DNA of 64,000 bases from the NCBI RefSeq assembly GCF_025787225.1, contig NZ_CP090958.1, positions 2,404,550 through 2,468,549 of the forward strand. The letters run 5' to 3'. The DNA is from Saxibacter everestensis. Its GTDB lineage: Bacteria; Actinomycetota; Actinomycetes; Actinomycetales; Brevibacteriaceae. Positions 37,891 through 45,991 of the stretch are shown piece after piece; positions within the stretch are counted from its first letter, which is position 1, and the number at the start of each line of letters is the position of its first letter. The translations under genes and the position numbers were made by a program. A model generated the notes under the pieces. It worked only from the letters and a program-made list of their open reading frames with translations. It made no database searches and was not told the DNA's origin.

Positions 37891-39240
37891 ATGACGACCG
37901 ACGGCCCCCGCCCCGATCCCCATACCCCACCTAACCAACCACCCAGCGCGCCCAATTTCGGTGCCGGCGGGAATCAGCCGAATCAGCCCGGCCCTTACCA
38001 GCCCGGACACAGTGCGCCGCAGCCAGGTCAGTACCAGCAGCCTGGGCAGAACGCCGGACAGCAGCCCGGACACAGTGCGCCACAGCCAGGCCAGTACCAG
38101 CAGCCTGGCGCGTACCAGGGTGGGCAAAGCGCACCTCAGCAGGGCGGCTACCAGGGTCCAGGCGGACCCGGCGGCTACCAGGGTCCGGGCGGGCCCGGAG
38201 TGGGCGGACCCGGAGGTCCGAGCGGCCCCGGCGGACAGAATTTCGCCCCGCAGAAGAAGAAGTCCTACAAGGGCCTCATCATCGGACTGAGCGCTGCGTT
38301 CGTAGTGATTGTGCTCGTCGTCGTCGGCCTCGTCGTTGTCAACCGGGTGAACAAGACCCAGCACGGCCCGGATACCGTCGCGCAGGAGTACCTGGACGCA
38401 CTGGCGGCCGGCAAGATCGACGACGCCAACAAGCTGGCGAAGCCGACCGTGCCGGAAGGCGCCTCCGATGCCATCCTGAAGACTGAGGTTGCGTCGAAGT
38501 CCAGTGACAAGATCACAGACGCGAAGGTAGTCAGCACCCGCCGTGAGGGTGACAACGCCACCGTCCGGGTCGGATTCAAGGTCGGCGATCTACCGCAGCA
38601 ACTTGAGCTCAAGGCGAAGAAGGTCGGCAAGGAAGGGCTCTTCTTCGACAAATGGCAGCTCGAAGGCCCGGAGCTTGACTCGATCCAGGTCGATGCTCCC
38701 GGTATTACCGAGGTAACTGTCAATGGCGTTGCCGTGCCGCTGCAAGATGGCAAGGCGACTCTGGCCGCCTACCCCGGAACCTACGAGGTCGCGGTCCCCG
38801 ACTCTAAGTTCTTCACCGGCTCCAAGGACAGCGCGACCGTCGGACTCGCCACCGGCACGCCGTTCCCGATCTATCTGACGACTGAAGCCAACGACGATCT
38901 GACCGCTGAGGTCGAAAAGCAGGTCAAGGCAAAGATCGACGAATGCATCGGCAAGAAGGAGTTCAATCCGGACGGCTGCCCGTTCAATGAGCGGGAAGAG
39001 GGCAATGACGGCGAGAAGCTCGACTCGAAGACCATCAGCCGGAAGATCTCCGGAACGCCGACTGTCTCGGTCAGCGCTTCGTCAGCATCCGACATCTCGT
39101 TCTACGGGACCGGCCGCTACGACATGACGGCGAAGTCCGAAGACGGCAAGCGTAGCTACAAGTCCTCGATTCCGTTCTTCATGTCGTTCACCGGAACGGC
39201 AAAGGTCGACGGCGAACAGGTCAGTATTACGTTCAGCTAG
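37891..39240 (+). CDS. TcaA-like membrane-anchored protein with Pro/Gln/Gly-rich cytoplasmic tail (copy 1)
   Basis: This is a 449-residue single-span protein. Residues 1-120 are a low-complexity cytoplasmic tail with two copies of QPGHSAPQPGQYQQPG (37-52, 58-73), then GGYQGPGGPG repeats. KKKS precedes a membrane helix (129-150). The outside part begins with an NTF2/DUF4878-like region (HGPDTVAQEYLDALAAGK). It continues with a TcaA-like beta domain (APGITEVTVNG, DGKATLAAYPGTYEV, SKDSATVG) and ends with a module holding C352-x10-C363 (DGCPF). There is no signal peptide; the helix acts as signal anchor. TcaA in staphylococci is a cell-wall-stress and glycopeptide-response protein; that function is not established here. 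GGAG lies 7 bases before the ATG. Copy 2 follows. Confidence 0.78.
   Translation: MTTDGPRPDPHTPPNQPPSAPNFGAGGNQPNQPGPYQPGHSAPQPGQYQQPGQNAGQQPGHSAPQPGQYQQPGAYQGGQSAPQQGGYQGPGGPGGYQGPGGPGVGGPGGPSGPGGQNFAPQKKKSYKGLIIGLSAAFVVIVLVVVGLVVVNRVNKTQHGPDTVAQEYLDALAAGKIDDANKLAKPTVPEGASDAILKTEVASKSSDKITDAKVVSTRREGDNATVRVGFKVGDLPQQLELKAKKVGKEGLFFDKWQLEGPELDSIQVDAPGITEVTVNGVAVPLQDGKATLAAYPGTYEVAVPDSKFFTGSKDSATVGLATGTPFPIYLTTEANDDLTAEVEKQVKAKIDECIGKKEFNPDGCPFNEREEGNDGEKLDSKTISRKISGTPTVSVSASSASDISFYGTGRYDMTAKSEDGKRSYKSSIPFFMSFTGTAKVDGEQVSITFS
37999..38109 (+). repeat. Pair of 48-bp in-frame repeats in the cytoplasmic tail
   Basis: Bases 37999-38046 and 38062-38109 both encode QPGHSAPQPGQYQQPG with very similar DNA, spaced 63 bp start to start. 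Such repeats can change copy number by slippage or recombination without breaking the frame. Confidence 0.8.
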
Positions 39241-39293
39241 CACAGCGTTCAGCTAGCACAGCGTTCAGCTAACACAGCGTTCAGCTAGCTGGC
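39231..39293 (+). repeat. 16-bp tandem repeat (4 units) across the stop codon of copy 1
   Basis: The unit GTTCAGCTAGCACAGC occurs at 39231-39246 and 39247-39262 exactly, at 39263-39278 with one change, and at 39279-39293 partly. The first unit contains the last two codons and the TAG stop of the gene, so the array is an extension of the gene's own 3' end. Confidence 0.9.
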
Positions 39294-39303
39294 GCAGCGA
39301 ATG

Positions 39304-39340
39304 AAGGGGTGCGGGCGGCTTTTAGCCGCCCGCACCCCTT
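39304..39340. terminator. 17-bp perfect hairpin between the two TcaA-like genes
   Basis: The arms 39304-39320 (AAGGGGTGCGGGCGGCT) and 39324-39340 are fully complementary around a TTT loop. There is no T-tract. The outer part AAGGGGTGCGG is shared with the hairpin at 4577. Confidence 0.8.
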
Positions 39341-39379
39341 CGTCACTGTCTCAAGTTTCTTGCAATCGATGCCGTGGGC

Positions 39380-39408
39380 TTGAGCTGCGGGTGGATGCTG
39401 GCTAGTTT
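39380..39408 (+). promoter_or_regulatory. Promoter for second TcaA-like gene (leaderless)
   Basis: TTGAGC (39380-39385), a 17-base spacer and TAGTTT (39403-39408) lie 6 bases before ATG 39415, and there is no Shine-Dalgarno. This fits a leaderless actinobacterial promoter, independent of copy 1. Confidence 0.6.
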
Positions 39409-39414
39409 CTTACC

Positions 39415-40710
39415 ATGACATTCGACGGTTCCAGCCCAGATCCGCACCAGCCACCGAAGCCTCCGCAGCCACCGGTGCAGCCGCCTTTTGCGCCGGCTCA
39501 GCCCACGCAACCTATCCAGCAGCCCGCACAGCAGCCTGTTCAGCAAGCCACCGGACAGCCGGCCCAGCAGCCCACACTGCAGCCCTCACAGGCACAGGAA
39601 GTGCCACAGACCGGCGGACAGTACACCAGCCCTTCACACCGAGGCGGCCCCACCGGCGACAACTTCGTCGACCCAAGGAAGAGCAAAAAGAAGAAGCGGC
39701 GACTGATCGCCTTACTGGTCAGCGGCATCGCCCTGCTCCTCGTGATCGCGCTGGTCGCGGTGGGCATGGTGTGGGTCAACACCAAGAACAAGAAGGAGCA
39801 CGGCCCCGACGTGGTCGCCAGGGACTTCGTCTCGGCGCTGAGCCAGGGGAACTATGAGGAAGCCAGCAAGATCGCGCCGATAAAGCCCGCGGATGGCGGC
39901 ACCGACGAACTGATCAAGGGCGACGCCGCGGGTAAGTCAGAGGCAAAGCTCAGTGACGTCAAGCTCGTCAGCACAGTGCTGAACGAAGAAGAGGACGAGG
40001 CGAGGATCACCATCAGCTACAAGGTCGGCGAGGAACCGGCCGAGATGCAGCTGCCTGCGAAGAAGACCGGCAAAGAGGACTTCTTCTGGGACAAGTGGGA
40101 ACTCAGCGGCCCGCAGTTCGACACCTTCTCGGTCAACGCGCCCGGCATCGAGGAAGCCACCGTCAACGGGATCAAGGTACCTCTCAAGGATGGCAAGGCC
40201 ACTCTTGCCGCGCTGCCTGGCAGTTACAAGGTCGATGTCGAAGGCAGCAAGTACTACGATGGCGCCTCCGATACGGCGACTGTCGGATTCGCCGGCGCAT
40301 TCGGTAACGAACCAGCCGAACTGGGCCTGGCCAAATCGGTGAACACCGGGAAGGTGGCCGATGAGGTCAAGAAACAAGTCGAGGACGCGGTCAACAAGTG
40401 TGAGAAGACCAAGGACCCGGTGACGAAGAACTGCCCGTTCGCGGCGAAGGGAAAGAGCAAGGGCCGGAGCGCTGAAAAGGACATCAAAAAAGGCAGCGTC
40501 AAATGGGACGTGAAGTCAAAGCCGAGTATCGAAGTCAGCGTGAGTGATCAGGGCGAGATCTCGTTCTACTCCTCGAAACCCGGCGAGGTCGGCTACAAGG
40601 CCGACTCGAAGACCAAGGGCGCAAAGTGGAGCGGTAAGGGCTCGTTCAGCGTGACCGGGTCGGGAAAGCTTGAAGGTGACAAGATCAGCATCACGGTCGA
40701 CAGCTTCTAG
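39415..40710 (+). CDS. TcaA-like membrane-anchored protein with Pro/Gln-rich tail (copy 2)
   Basis: This is a 431-residue paralogue of the preceding gene. The cytoplasmic tail (1-88) is rich in PQ (VQPPFAPAQPTQPIQQPAQQ), followed by the basic stop KSKKKKRR and a membrane helix (97-120). The outer part repeats the layout of copy 1: HGPDVVARDFVSALSQGNYEEA, KKTGKEDFFWDKWELSGP, then APGIEEATVNG and DGKATLAALPGSYKV, with the same C329-x10-C340 PF spacing. The tail sequence and the last 80 residues differ most, while the two beta segments are strongly alike, so an old tandem duplication is likely. It converges with the amidase gene, 9 bases away. Confidence 0.78.
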   Translation: MTFDGSSPDPHQPPKPPQPPVQPPFAPAQPTQPIQQPAQQPVQQATGQPAQQPTLQPSQAQEVPQTGGQYTSPSHRGGPTGDNFVDPRKSKKKKRRLIALLVSGIALLLVIALVAVGMVWVNTKNKKEHGPDVVARDFVSALSQGNYEEASKIAPIKPADGGTDELIKGDAAGKSEAKLSDVKLVSTVLNEEEDEARITISYKVGEEPAEMQLPAKKTGKEDFFWDKWELSGPQFDTFSVNAPGIEEATVNGIKVPLKDGKATLAALPGSYKVDVEGSKYYDGASDTATVGFAGAFGNEPAELGLAKSVNTGKVADEVKKQVEDAVNKCEKTKDPVTKNCPFAAKGKSKGRSAEKDIKKGSVKWDVKSKPSIEVSVSDQGEISFYSSKPGEVGYKADSKTKGAKWSGKGSFSVTGSGKLEGDKISITVDSF

Positions 40711-40719
40711 GCTGCGGGG

Positions 40720-42111
40720 CTAACTCGGCCAGGCCACCGAGAAGTGGTCTGGCCGGTTGGCTTCGTACCAGGCCGCGGCGCGAAGCACACCCGTGTCGTC
40801 GAAGCGCCGGCCAGCAATCTGCAGGCCGATGGTCCGGCCGTCCGAGGTGAATCCGCAGTTGACGCTTGCCGCCGGCTGCTCCGACATGTTGTACGGGGCG
40901 GTGAAGCCGATATGTGCCATTTCCCGCTGCGGGTCGTTGAACGGCATCGGCCAGGTGGCAGGAAATGCCGCTACCGGACTCACCGGGGACAGCACCAGGT
41001 CGAATTCGCTTGTCGCGGCCACAGTAGCCTGTCGCAGCGACTGAATTGTCTGGTAGCAGCGAAGCAGCTCGGCCCCGGGCACATCGGCGCCAGCGCGACA
41101 CCAGTCGGCGACGTACGGCAGGATCTTCCGCTGGTTCTCCAGGCTCAGGTTCTGATAGTCCACCCAGGAACGCACCCGCCAGAACCGATCGAGGTCGACC
41201 AGCATACCGGGCGTCATGAACGAATCGATCCGCTCGACCGTCGCTCCCCCGGCCCGGAAGGCTTCGGCGGCGGCATCGATCGCGGCAGCGGTTTCCGGAT
41301 CGGTGTCCATACCGCAGCCTGCGTCGGTGTGCACCGCGATCCGCAGGCCGGTCACCTCAGCGCCGGCAAGCGTCCAATCCAGTCGCTCAGGCGGCAGCTG
41401 GGAGAAATCGCGGCTGTCGCCTTCGGCAATAACCGACATCAGAAGGGCGAGGTCGCCAACCGTTCGAGCCAGCGGTCCGGCGCAACGCCCCAGGTACGGC
41501 GCATCGAGTGGCACCCGCCCGAAGCTCGGTTTGAGTGTTGCCAGACCCAGCCACGTTCCGGGCAGCCGGATGGAGCCGCCGATGTCGGTTCCAACGTGCA
41601 GCGGCCCGTAGCCAGCGGCAGCTGCTGCGCCGGCGCCCGCACTGGAGCCGCCCGTGGTTAGTTCCGGATCGTGCGGACTGCGGGTGATGCCGTGCAGGCT
41701 GGAAACACCTGAGGAGAGCATTCCCCAGTCAGGCATGGTCGTCGAGCCAAGGACGTTGGCGCCTGCCCCGAGCACCCGGTCCGTGATCGGCGCGTTCGCG
41801 GCAGCGGCGGGCGCGGGATTACCGGCGTTTCCAGAAGGGAACCCGATACCCTTCCGCGCCACATTCTCCTTGAGGGTGACCGGAACGCCGTCCAGGGCGC
41901 CGAGCGGCGCCTGGCGATTCCAGCGGGCCGTGCTCAGCTCGGCGGACCGGATGACCTCTGCGGCATCGTGGGCGTAGAAGGCATTGATCGTTGGCTCGAA
42001 CTTCGCTATCCGGGCCAGCACGTCCTGGGCGACATCGCTCGGCGTAAACGATGCCGTGCGGTAACCGGTAAGTAGTTCAGTTGCGCTGAGATCGGCCAGC
42101 GAGTTCCCCAT
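40720..42111 (-). CDS. Amidase (amidase-signature family)
   Basis: This is a 463-residue hydrolase of C-N amide bonds. The catalytic Lys-cisSer-Ser set is seen as Lys81 in GVPVTLKENVARKG, Ser156/157 in TTGGSSAGAG and Ser180 in GTDIGGSIRLPG. The length is normal and no signal peptide is present. The substrate is unknown. As last gene of the peptide ABC importer operon (35 bases after the fused ATPase), it probably acts on what the importer brings in. GatA is unlikely because gatB and gatC are absent and the signature details differ. Confidence 0.9.
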   Translation of the reverse strand: MGNSLADLSATELLTGYRTASFTPSDVAQDVLARIAKFEPTINAFYAHDAAEVIRSAELSTARWNRQAPLGALDGVPVTLKENVARKGIGFPSGNAGNPAPAAAANAPITDRVLGAGANVLGSTTMPDWGMLSSGVSSLHGITRSPHDPELTTGGSSAGAGAAAAAGYGPLHVGTDIGGSIRLPGTWLGLATLKPSFGRVPLDAPYLGRCAGPLARTVGDLALLMSVIAEGDSRDFSQLPPERLDWTLAGAEVTGLRIAVHTDAGCGMDTDPETAAAIDAAAEAFRAGGATVERIDSFMTPGMLVDLDRFWRVRSWVDYQNLSLENQRKILPYVADWCRAGADVPGAELLRCYQTIQSLRQATVAATSEFDLVLSPVSPVAAFPATWPMPFNDPQREMAHIGFTAPYNMSEQPAASVNCGFTSDGRTIGLQIAGRRFDDTGVLRAAAWYEANRPDHFSVAWPS

Positions 42112-42145
42112 GTGATGTTCTTCCTTCTCTTAGCTACCAAGTCCG

Positions 42146-44014
42146 TCAGCGCCTCGCCAGCACCTCGGCGAGGCTCGGCGACGCCGCCACCAGAGACTTG
42201 GTGTATTCGTGACGTGGTGCGTCATACACACTATCGACGGGACCAACCTCCACGATCTCGCCGTTCTTCATCACCGCGACATCGGAGCAGAGGTGCCGGA
42301 CAACGCCCAGGTCGTGCGAGACGAACACCAGGGTGAGCGCGTACTCGTCGACCAGGTCCGAGAGCAGGTTGAGCACCTGGGCCCGAACGGATACGTCGAG
42401 TGCGCTGACCGGCTCATCTGCCACCAGGATCTTCGGCCGGCAGATCAGTGAGCGAGCGATGGAGATGCGCTGCCGCTGCCCGCCGGAGAACTGGTGCGGA
42501 TACCGTCCGGCCGAATCGACCGGGAGGCTCACCGCCTCAAGCATCCGATTGACTGCTTCGCGCCGGTCAAGCGCGCTCATCGGCAGGCTTCGGGTCGGTT
42601 CGGCGATGATGTCACGCACTGTCATCCGCGGGTCGAGGGAGGCAAATGGATCCTGGAAGACGATCTGCAGTTCCTCGCGCATTTTTCTCAGCTCGGCGGC
42701 CGAGGCATGGCCGACGTCGGTTCCCGCGACGGTGATCGAGCCGTGGGTTGGTTTGTCGAGCCCGGCAAGGATCCGAAGCAGAGTGGATTTTCCCGAACCG
42801 GACTCGCCGACGATCCCGAACCGCTGCCCCGCCATGACATCGAACGACAGGCCCTTCAGCGCATGCACCTCAGGCTTCGGCCCAAAGAGCCGTGTCCGCG
42901 ATCGAGTGTAGATCCGCTGCAGGTTTCGCGCCGATATCAGCGCGTCGCCGGCGGGTTCCACGCCGGTCTCGTCATCCGCTGGCCGGGTCCGGGCAGGCGC
43001 GGTGCTGGCCGGTTCCGCTTCGCGCCCGGCCTCTGTTTGCCTGCTGTCTTCGGCTGGCTGCAGGCCGTCAGCTGGCTGCAGACCGTCAGTCGAGAGCAGA
43101 TCCTCCGCCGGCTGTGCCGCGGCGATCGAGTCCTCGGGACGGTAGCTGGCCGCGGTTGCCACAGTGAACAGCCGGCCATCCTGATCGGTGGCCTGCAGGT
43201 CGGATGCCGCAAGCAAGCCCTTGGTATACGGGTGCCACGGATCGGTGAAGATCTGATCGACGGTGCCCTCTTCGACCACGTCTCCTCGGTACATGACGAG
43301 CACCCGCTCACAGATCGAAGCAACCACGGCAAGGTCGTGGGTGATGAAGAGCAGGCCGGTGTCCCGATCCCGCACGGCTTCCAAAACCAGCGAAAGCACC
43401 TGCCGCTGCACTGTGACGTCCAACGCCGTGGTTGGCTCATCGCAAATCAGCAGCGCCGGATCGTTCGCCAAAGCAATAGCGAGCATCACCCGCTGTCGCT
43501 GCCCGCCGGACAGCTGATGCGGATATGCCTGGGCGGCCGTCGCCGGCTCCGGCAGCCTCACCTGCCCCAGCAGGTCGACAGCCCGTCGGTTGGCCTCGTC
43601 CTTGCTGGTGGCCGTCTTGTGGATCAGCATCACCTCAGCTACCTGGTGGCCGACGCGCATCAGTGGGTTGAGTGCCGACATCGGTTCCTGGAAAACCATT
43701 GACATAGTTTTGCCGCGCAGCCGGGCATAATCGGCGTCGCCGGCTCCGACCAGCTCCCGGTCGATTCCGCCGAGCCGGACGGAGCCATGCACGCTGACTT
43801 CTTCCGGCAGCAGACCCATTATCGCGTTCGCGGTCATCGACTTTCCGGATCCGCTTTCGCCAATCAGGCCGACGCGCTCACCGGGCTGAACCGTCAGGTC
43901 GACGCCGTTGACCAATGAGGCCGACTTGGTGGTCACCCGGAGGTTCTCGACCAGCAGCGCCGGTTTCCCGCCTGCCACCCGAAGATCGTCCTTGAACGCC
44001 TGCGTATCAGACAC
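42146..44014 (-). CDS. Peptide ABC importer ATPase, two domains fused (DppD-DppF type)
   Basis: This is a 622-residue protein with two complete ABC ATPases. Domain 1: Walker A GESGSGKSMTANAIMG near residue 53, signature QLSGGQRQRVMLAIAL, Walker B LLICDEPTTALD. Domain 2: GESGSGKSTLLRILAGL, signature FSGGQRQRISIARSL, Walker B ILVADEPVSALD. The oligopeptide-type C-terminal segments (HPYTKGLLAA, HEYTKSLVAA) are present in both. The linker, about residues 290-355, is acidic and has a DGLQPA duplication. Fusion replaces the usual two separate genes. The start is directly at the permease stop (shared base 44014). Confidence 0.93.
   Translation of the reverse strand: MSDTQAFKDDLRVAGGKPALLVENLRVTTKSASLVNGVDLTVQPGERVGLIGESGSGKSMTANAIMGLLPEEVSVHGSVRLGGIDRELVGAGDADYARLRGKTMSMVFQEPMSALNPLMRVGHQVAEVMLIHKTATSKDEANRRAVDLLGQVRLPEPATAAQAYPHQLSGGQRQRVMLAIALANDPALLICDEPTTALDVTVQRQVLSLVLEAVRDRDTGLLFITHDLAVVASICERVLVMYRGDVVEEGTVDQIFTDPWHPYTKGLLAASDLQATDQDGRLFTVATAASYRPEDSIAAAQPAEDLLSTDGLQPADGLQPAEDSRQTEAGREAEPASTAPARTRPADDETGVEPAGDALISARNLQRIYTRSRTRLFGPKPEVHALKGLSFDVMAGQRFGIVGESGSGKSTLLRILAGLDKPTHGSITVAGTDVGHASAAELRKMREELQIVFQDPFASLDPRMTVRDIIAEPTRSLPMSALDRREAVNRMLEAVSLPVDSAGRYPHQFSGGQRQRISIARSLICRPKILVADEPVSALDVSVRAQVLNLLSDLVDEYALTLVFVSHDLGVVRHLCSDVAVMKNGEIVEVGPVDSVYDAPRHEYTKSLVAASPSLAEVLARR
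43053..43088 (-). repeat. 18-bp tandem duplication in the ATPase linker
   Basis: GCTGGCTGCAGGCCGTCA (43053-43070) is followed at once by the same sequence with one change (43071-43088). It encodes a six-residue repeat (DGLQPA) in the interdomain linker, in frame. Confidence 0.85.
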
Positions 44015-44967
44015 TAGTGGCCCCTCATTTTCGGATCGAAGCGGTCACGTAAGCCGTCCCCGAGCAGGTTGAACCCGAGTACCGCCAATGCGATAGCCGC
44101 TCCGGGCCAGATCGCCAGCATCGGATTCGAGGCGAGGAACTGCTGCGAATCGAGCAGCATCCTCCCCCAGGACGGCGTGGGTGGCTGCGTGCCGAGCCCG
44201 AGGAACGACAGAGCTGCCTCGGCCAGCACCGCGAGCGCGAATGCCACCGAGGACTGGACGACGACCATGCCTGCGATGTTCGGCAACACATGGCTCGAGG
44301 CGATCCGGAGCGGGCGCCGGTTCGATGCCTTTGCGGCCAGAATGTATTCCGTGCTCATCACTTGCAGGGTCCCGCTTCGGGCAATCCTGGCGAAAGCTGG
44401 GACGCTGGCGATCCCGATGCCGACCATGGCACTTGTTGTGTTGGCACCGAAAACCGCGCCGAACATGATCGCCAACAGCAGCGCTGGAAAGGCAAGCAGC
44501 AGATCGTTGGCGCGCATGATCAGTCCGCTCAGCCATTGGATCTCCAGCATGCCGGCGAGAATGCCGATCGGCGTGCCGATCACCAGCGCTATGCCCACGG
44601 CGACAACGCCGACGAACAGGGTGATCCGGGCCCCGTACATGATCGCACTCAGCGTGTCACGTCCGAACTTGTCGGTGCCCATCAGATGCTGCGCCGAGGA
44701 TCCCTGCAACCGGTCCCCCGGAAACGCCTGGGTCGGATCATAGGGTGTCCAGAAGAAGGAGACCAGTGCCGTGAGCACGACGAGTCCTACCAGTACGGCT
44801 CCGATTACGAGCGTGGCCTCCAGCTTTCGCCGACCCTGGGCTGCGGGAAGTGTCGTCCCGGCAGCGGCGGAAGGGTCGACCGGTGGCAGTTCGGAGCCGG
44901 CCGGCGTCAGGGCGGAGGGGTCTCCGATCGGCGGCTCGGCACCGGGATTCGGGTTGTTCAGACTCAT
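44014..44967 (-). CDS. Peptide ABC importer permease, DppC type
   Basis: This is a 317-residue permease with an N-terminal Pro-rich cytoplasmic stretch (1-45) and six membrane segments. The DppC/OppC-specific region is HLMGTDKFGRDTLSAIMYGAR. The EAA loop is SGTLQVMSTEYILAAKASNRR, with ILPNI-like VLPNIAGMVVVQSS, and LGLGTQPPTPSWGRMLLDS near the end. The start overlaps the end of the DppB-type gene by 4 bases and the stop touches the fused ATPase start, so the set is translationally coupled. Confidence 0.94.
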   Translation of the reverse strand: MSLNNPNPGAEPPIGDPSALTPAGSELPPVDPSAAAGTTLPAAQGRRKLEATLVIGAVLVGLVVLTALVSFFWTPYDPTQAFPGDRLQGSSAQHLMGTDKFGRDTLSAIMYGARITLFVGVVAVGIALVIGTPIGILAGMLEIQWLSGLIMRANDLLLAFPALLLAIMFGAVFGANTTSAMVGIGIASVPAFARIARSGTLQVMSTEYILAAKASNRRPLRIASSHVLPNIAGMVVVQSSVAFALAVLAEAALSFLGLGTQPPTPSWGRMLLDSQQFLASNPMLAIWPGAAIALAVLGFNLLGDGLRDRFDPKMRGH

Positions 44968-45911
44968 GATGCCCTCCGGATCCTTGGATCGAGCACGCTG
45001 TACATCAGGTCCACGACGAGGTTGATTGTCAGCACCAGCAGGACCAGCACCATTACGATCCCCTGCACCATCAGCAGGTCGCGGTCGGCGACCGCACTGA
45101 CCAGCTCGCTGCCGAGACCGGGAATCACGAAGACTCGTTCGATCACGACAGCCCCGATCAGCAACGTCGCGAGTTGCACGCCGGCCACGGTCATCACCGG
45201 AACTGACGCGTTGCGCAGTCCATGCCGGATCAGGGCCTGGGATCGGCTCAGTCCCTTGGCCCGGGCGGTGCGAAGGAAGTCTTCACGCATCACCTCGAGC
45301 ACGGCGGAACGCACATAGCGGGTCAGGATCGCCGACTGCACCAGCCCCAGCGCGATGACGGGCAGGATAAGCCGGCGGAAGAAGTCCACTGGATCGACGG
45401 CGGGCGCCGTCCAGCCGCTCGAAGGCAGCCAGCCAAGCTTTATCGCAAAGACAACGACAAGCAGGATCCCGGCTAGAAAACCGGGGACGGCGACGCCGAC
45501 CTGACTCAGGCCGGAGATGATGACGCCGACGACGTTCTTTTGCTGCACAGCCGCCATGGTGCCGAGCGGGACGGCGATCAGCAGCGCGATGATCATGCTC
45601 ACGATCACCAGGATCAACGTCACCTGGACCCGGTCGAAGATTATCGGGCTGATCGCGGCGTTGCTCACGTACGAAGTGCCGAAGTCACCGGTGAGCAGGC
45701 CGGAGGCCCAGTCGACGTACTGAACGGCGACCGGGCGATCGGTGCCGAACTTACGCTGCAGATCCGCGAGGAGCTCGGGAGTCGCATTGACGCCGAGGGC
45801 GACCTGTGCCGGGTCGCCAGGCAGGATCCGAAGAAACGCAAAGACTGCCATGGTCGCCACAATCGTGGTGAGCACAAACTGCAGCAATCTGCGCAGGACA
45901 TAAATCAACAT
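44964..45911 (-). CDS. Peptide ABC importer permease, DppB type
   Basis: This is a 315-residue permease beginning MLIYVLRRLLQFVLTTIV, a typical DppB/OppB first helix. It continues with FLRILPGDPAQVALG and RKFGTDRPVAVQYVDWASGLLTGDFG. The EAA loop is RSAVLEVMREDFLRTARAKGLS, with LRNASVPVMTVAGVQ and IERVFVIPGLGSELVSAVADRD at the end. It follows the binding-protein gene by 80 bases and overlaps the DppC-type gene by 4. Confidence 0.94.
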   Translation of the reverse strand: MLIYVLRRLLQFVLTTIVATMAVFAFLRILPGDPAQVALGVNATPELLADLQRKFGTDRPVAVQYVDWASGLLTGDFGTSYVSNAAISPIIFDRVQVTLILVIVSMIIALLIAVPLGTMAAVQQKNVVGVIISGLSQVGVAVPGFLAGILLVVVFAIKLGWLPSSGWTAPAVDPVDFFRRLILPVIALGLVQSAILTRYVRSAVLEVMREDFLRTARAKGLSRSQALIRHGLRNASVPVMTVAGVQLATLLIGAVVIERVFVIPGLGSELVSAVADRDLLMVQGIVMVLVLLVLTINLVVDLMYSVLDPRIRRAS

Positions 45912-45991
45912 TGGTGCGGTTCCCCTTTAGGAAAGCCACGACAGTGGGACGTGCGTCCGCCCCGAGGCGTTCGCACATCCCACCACCGCGA

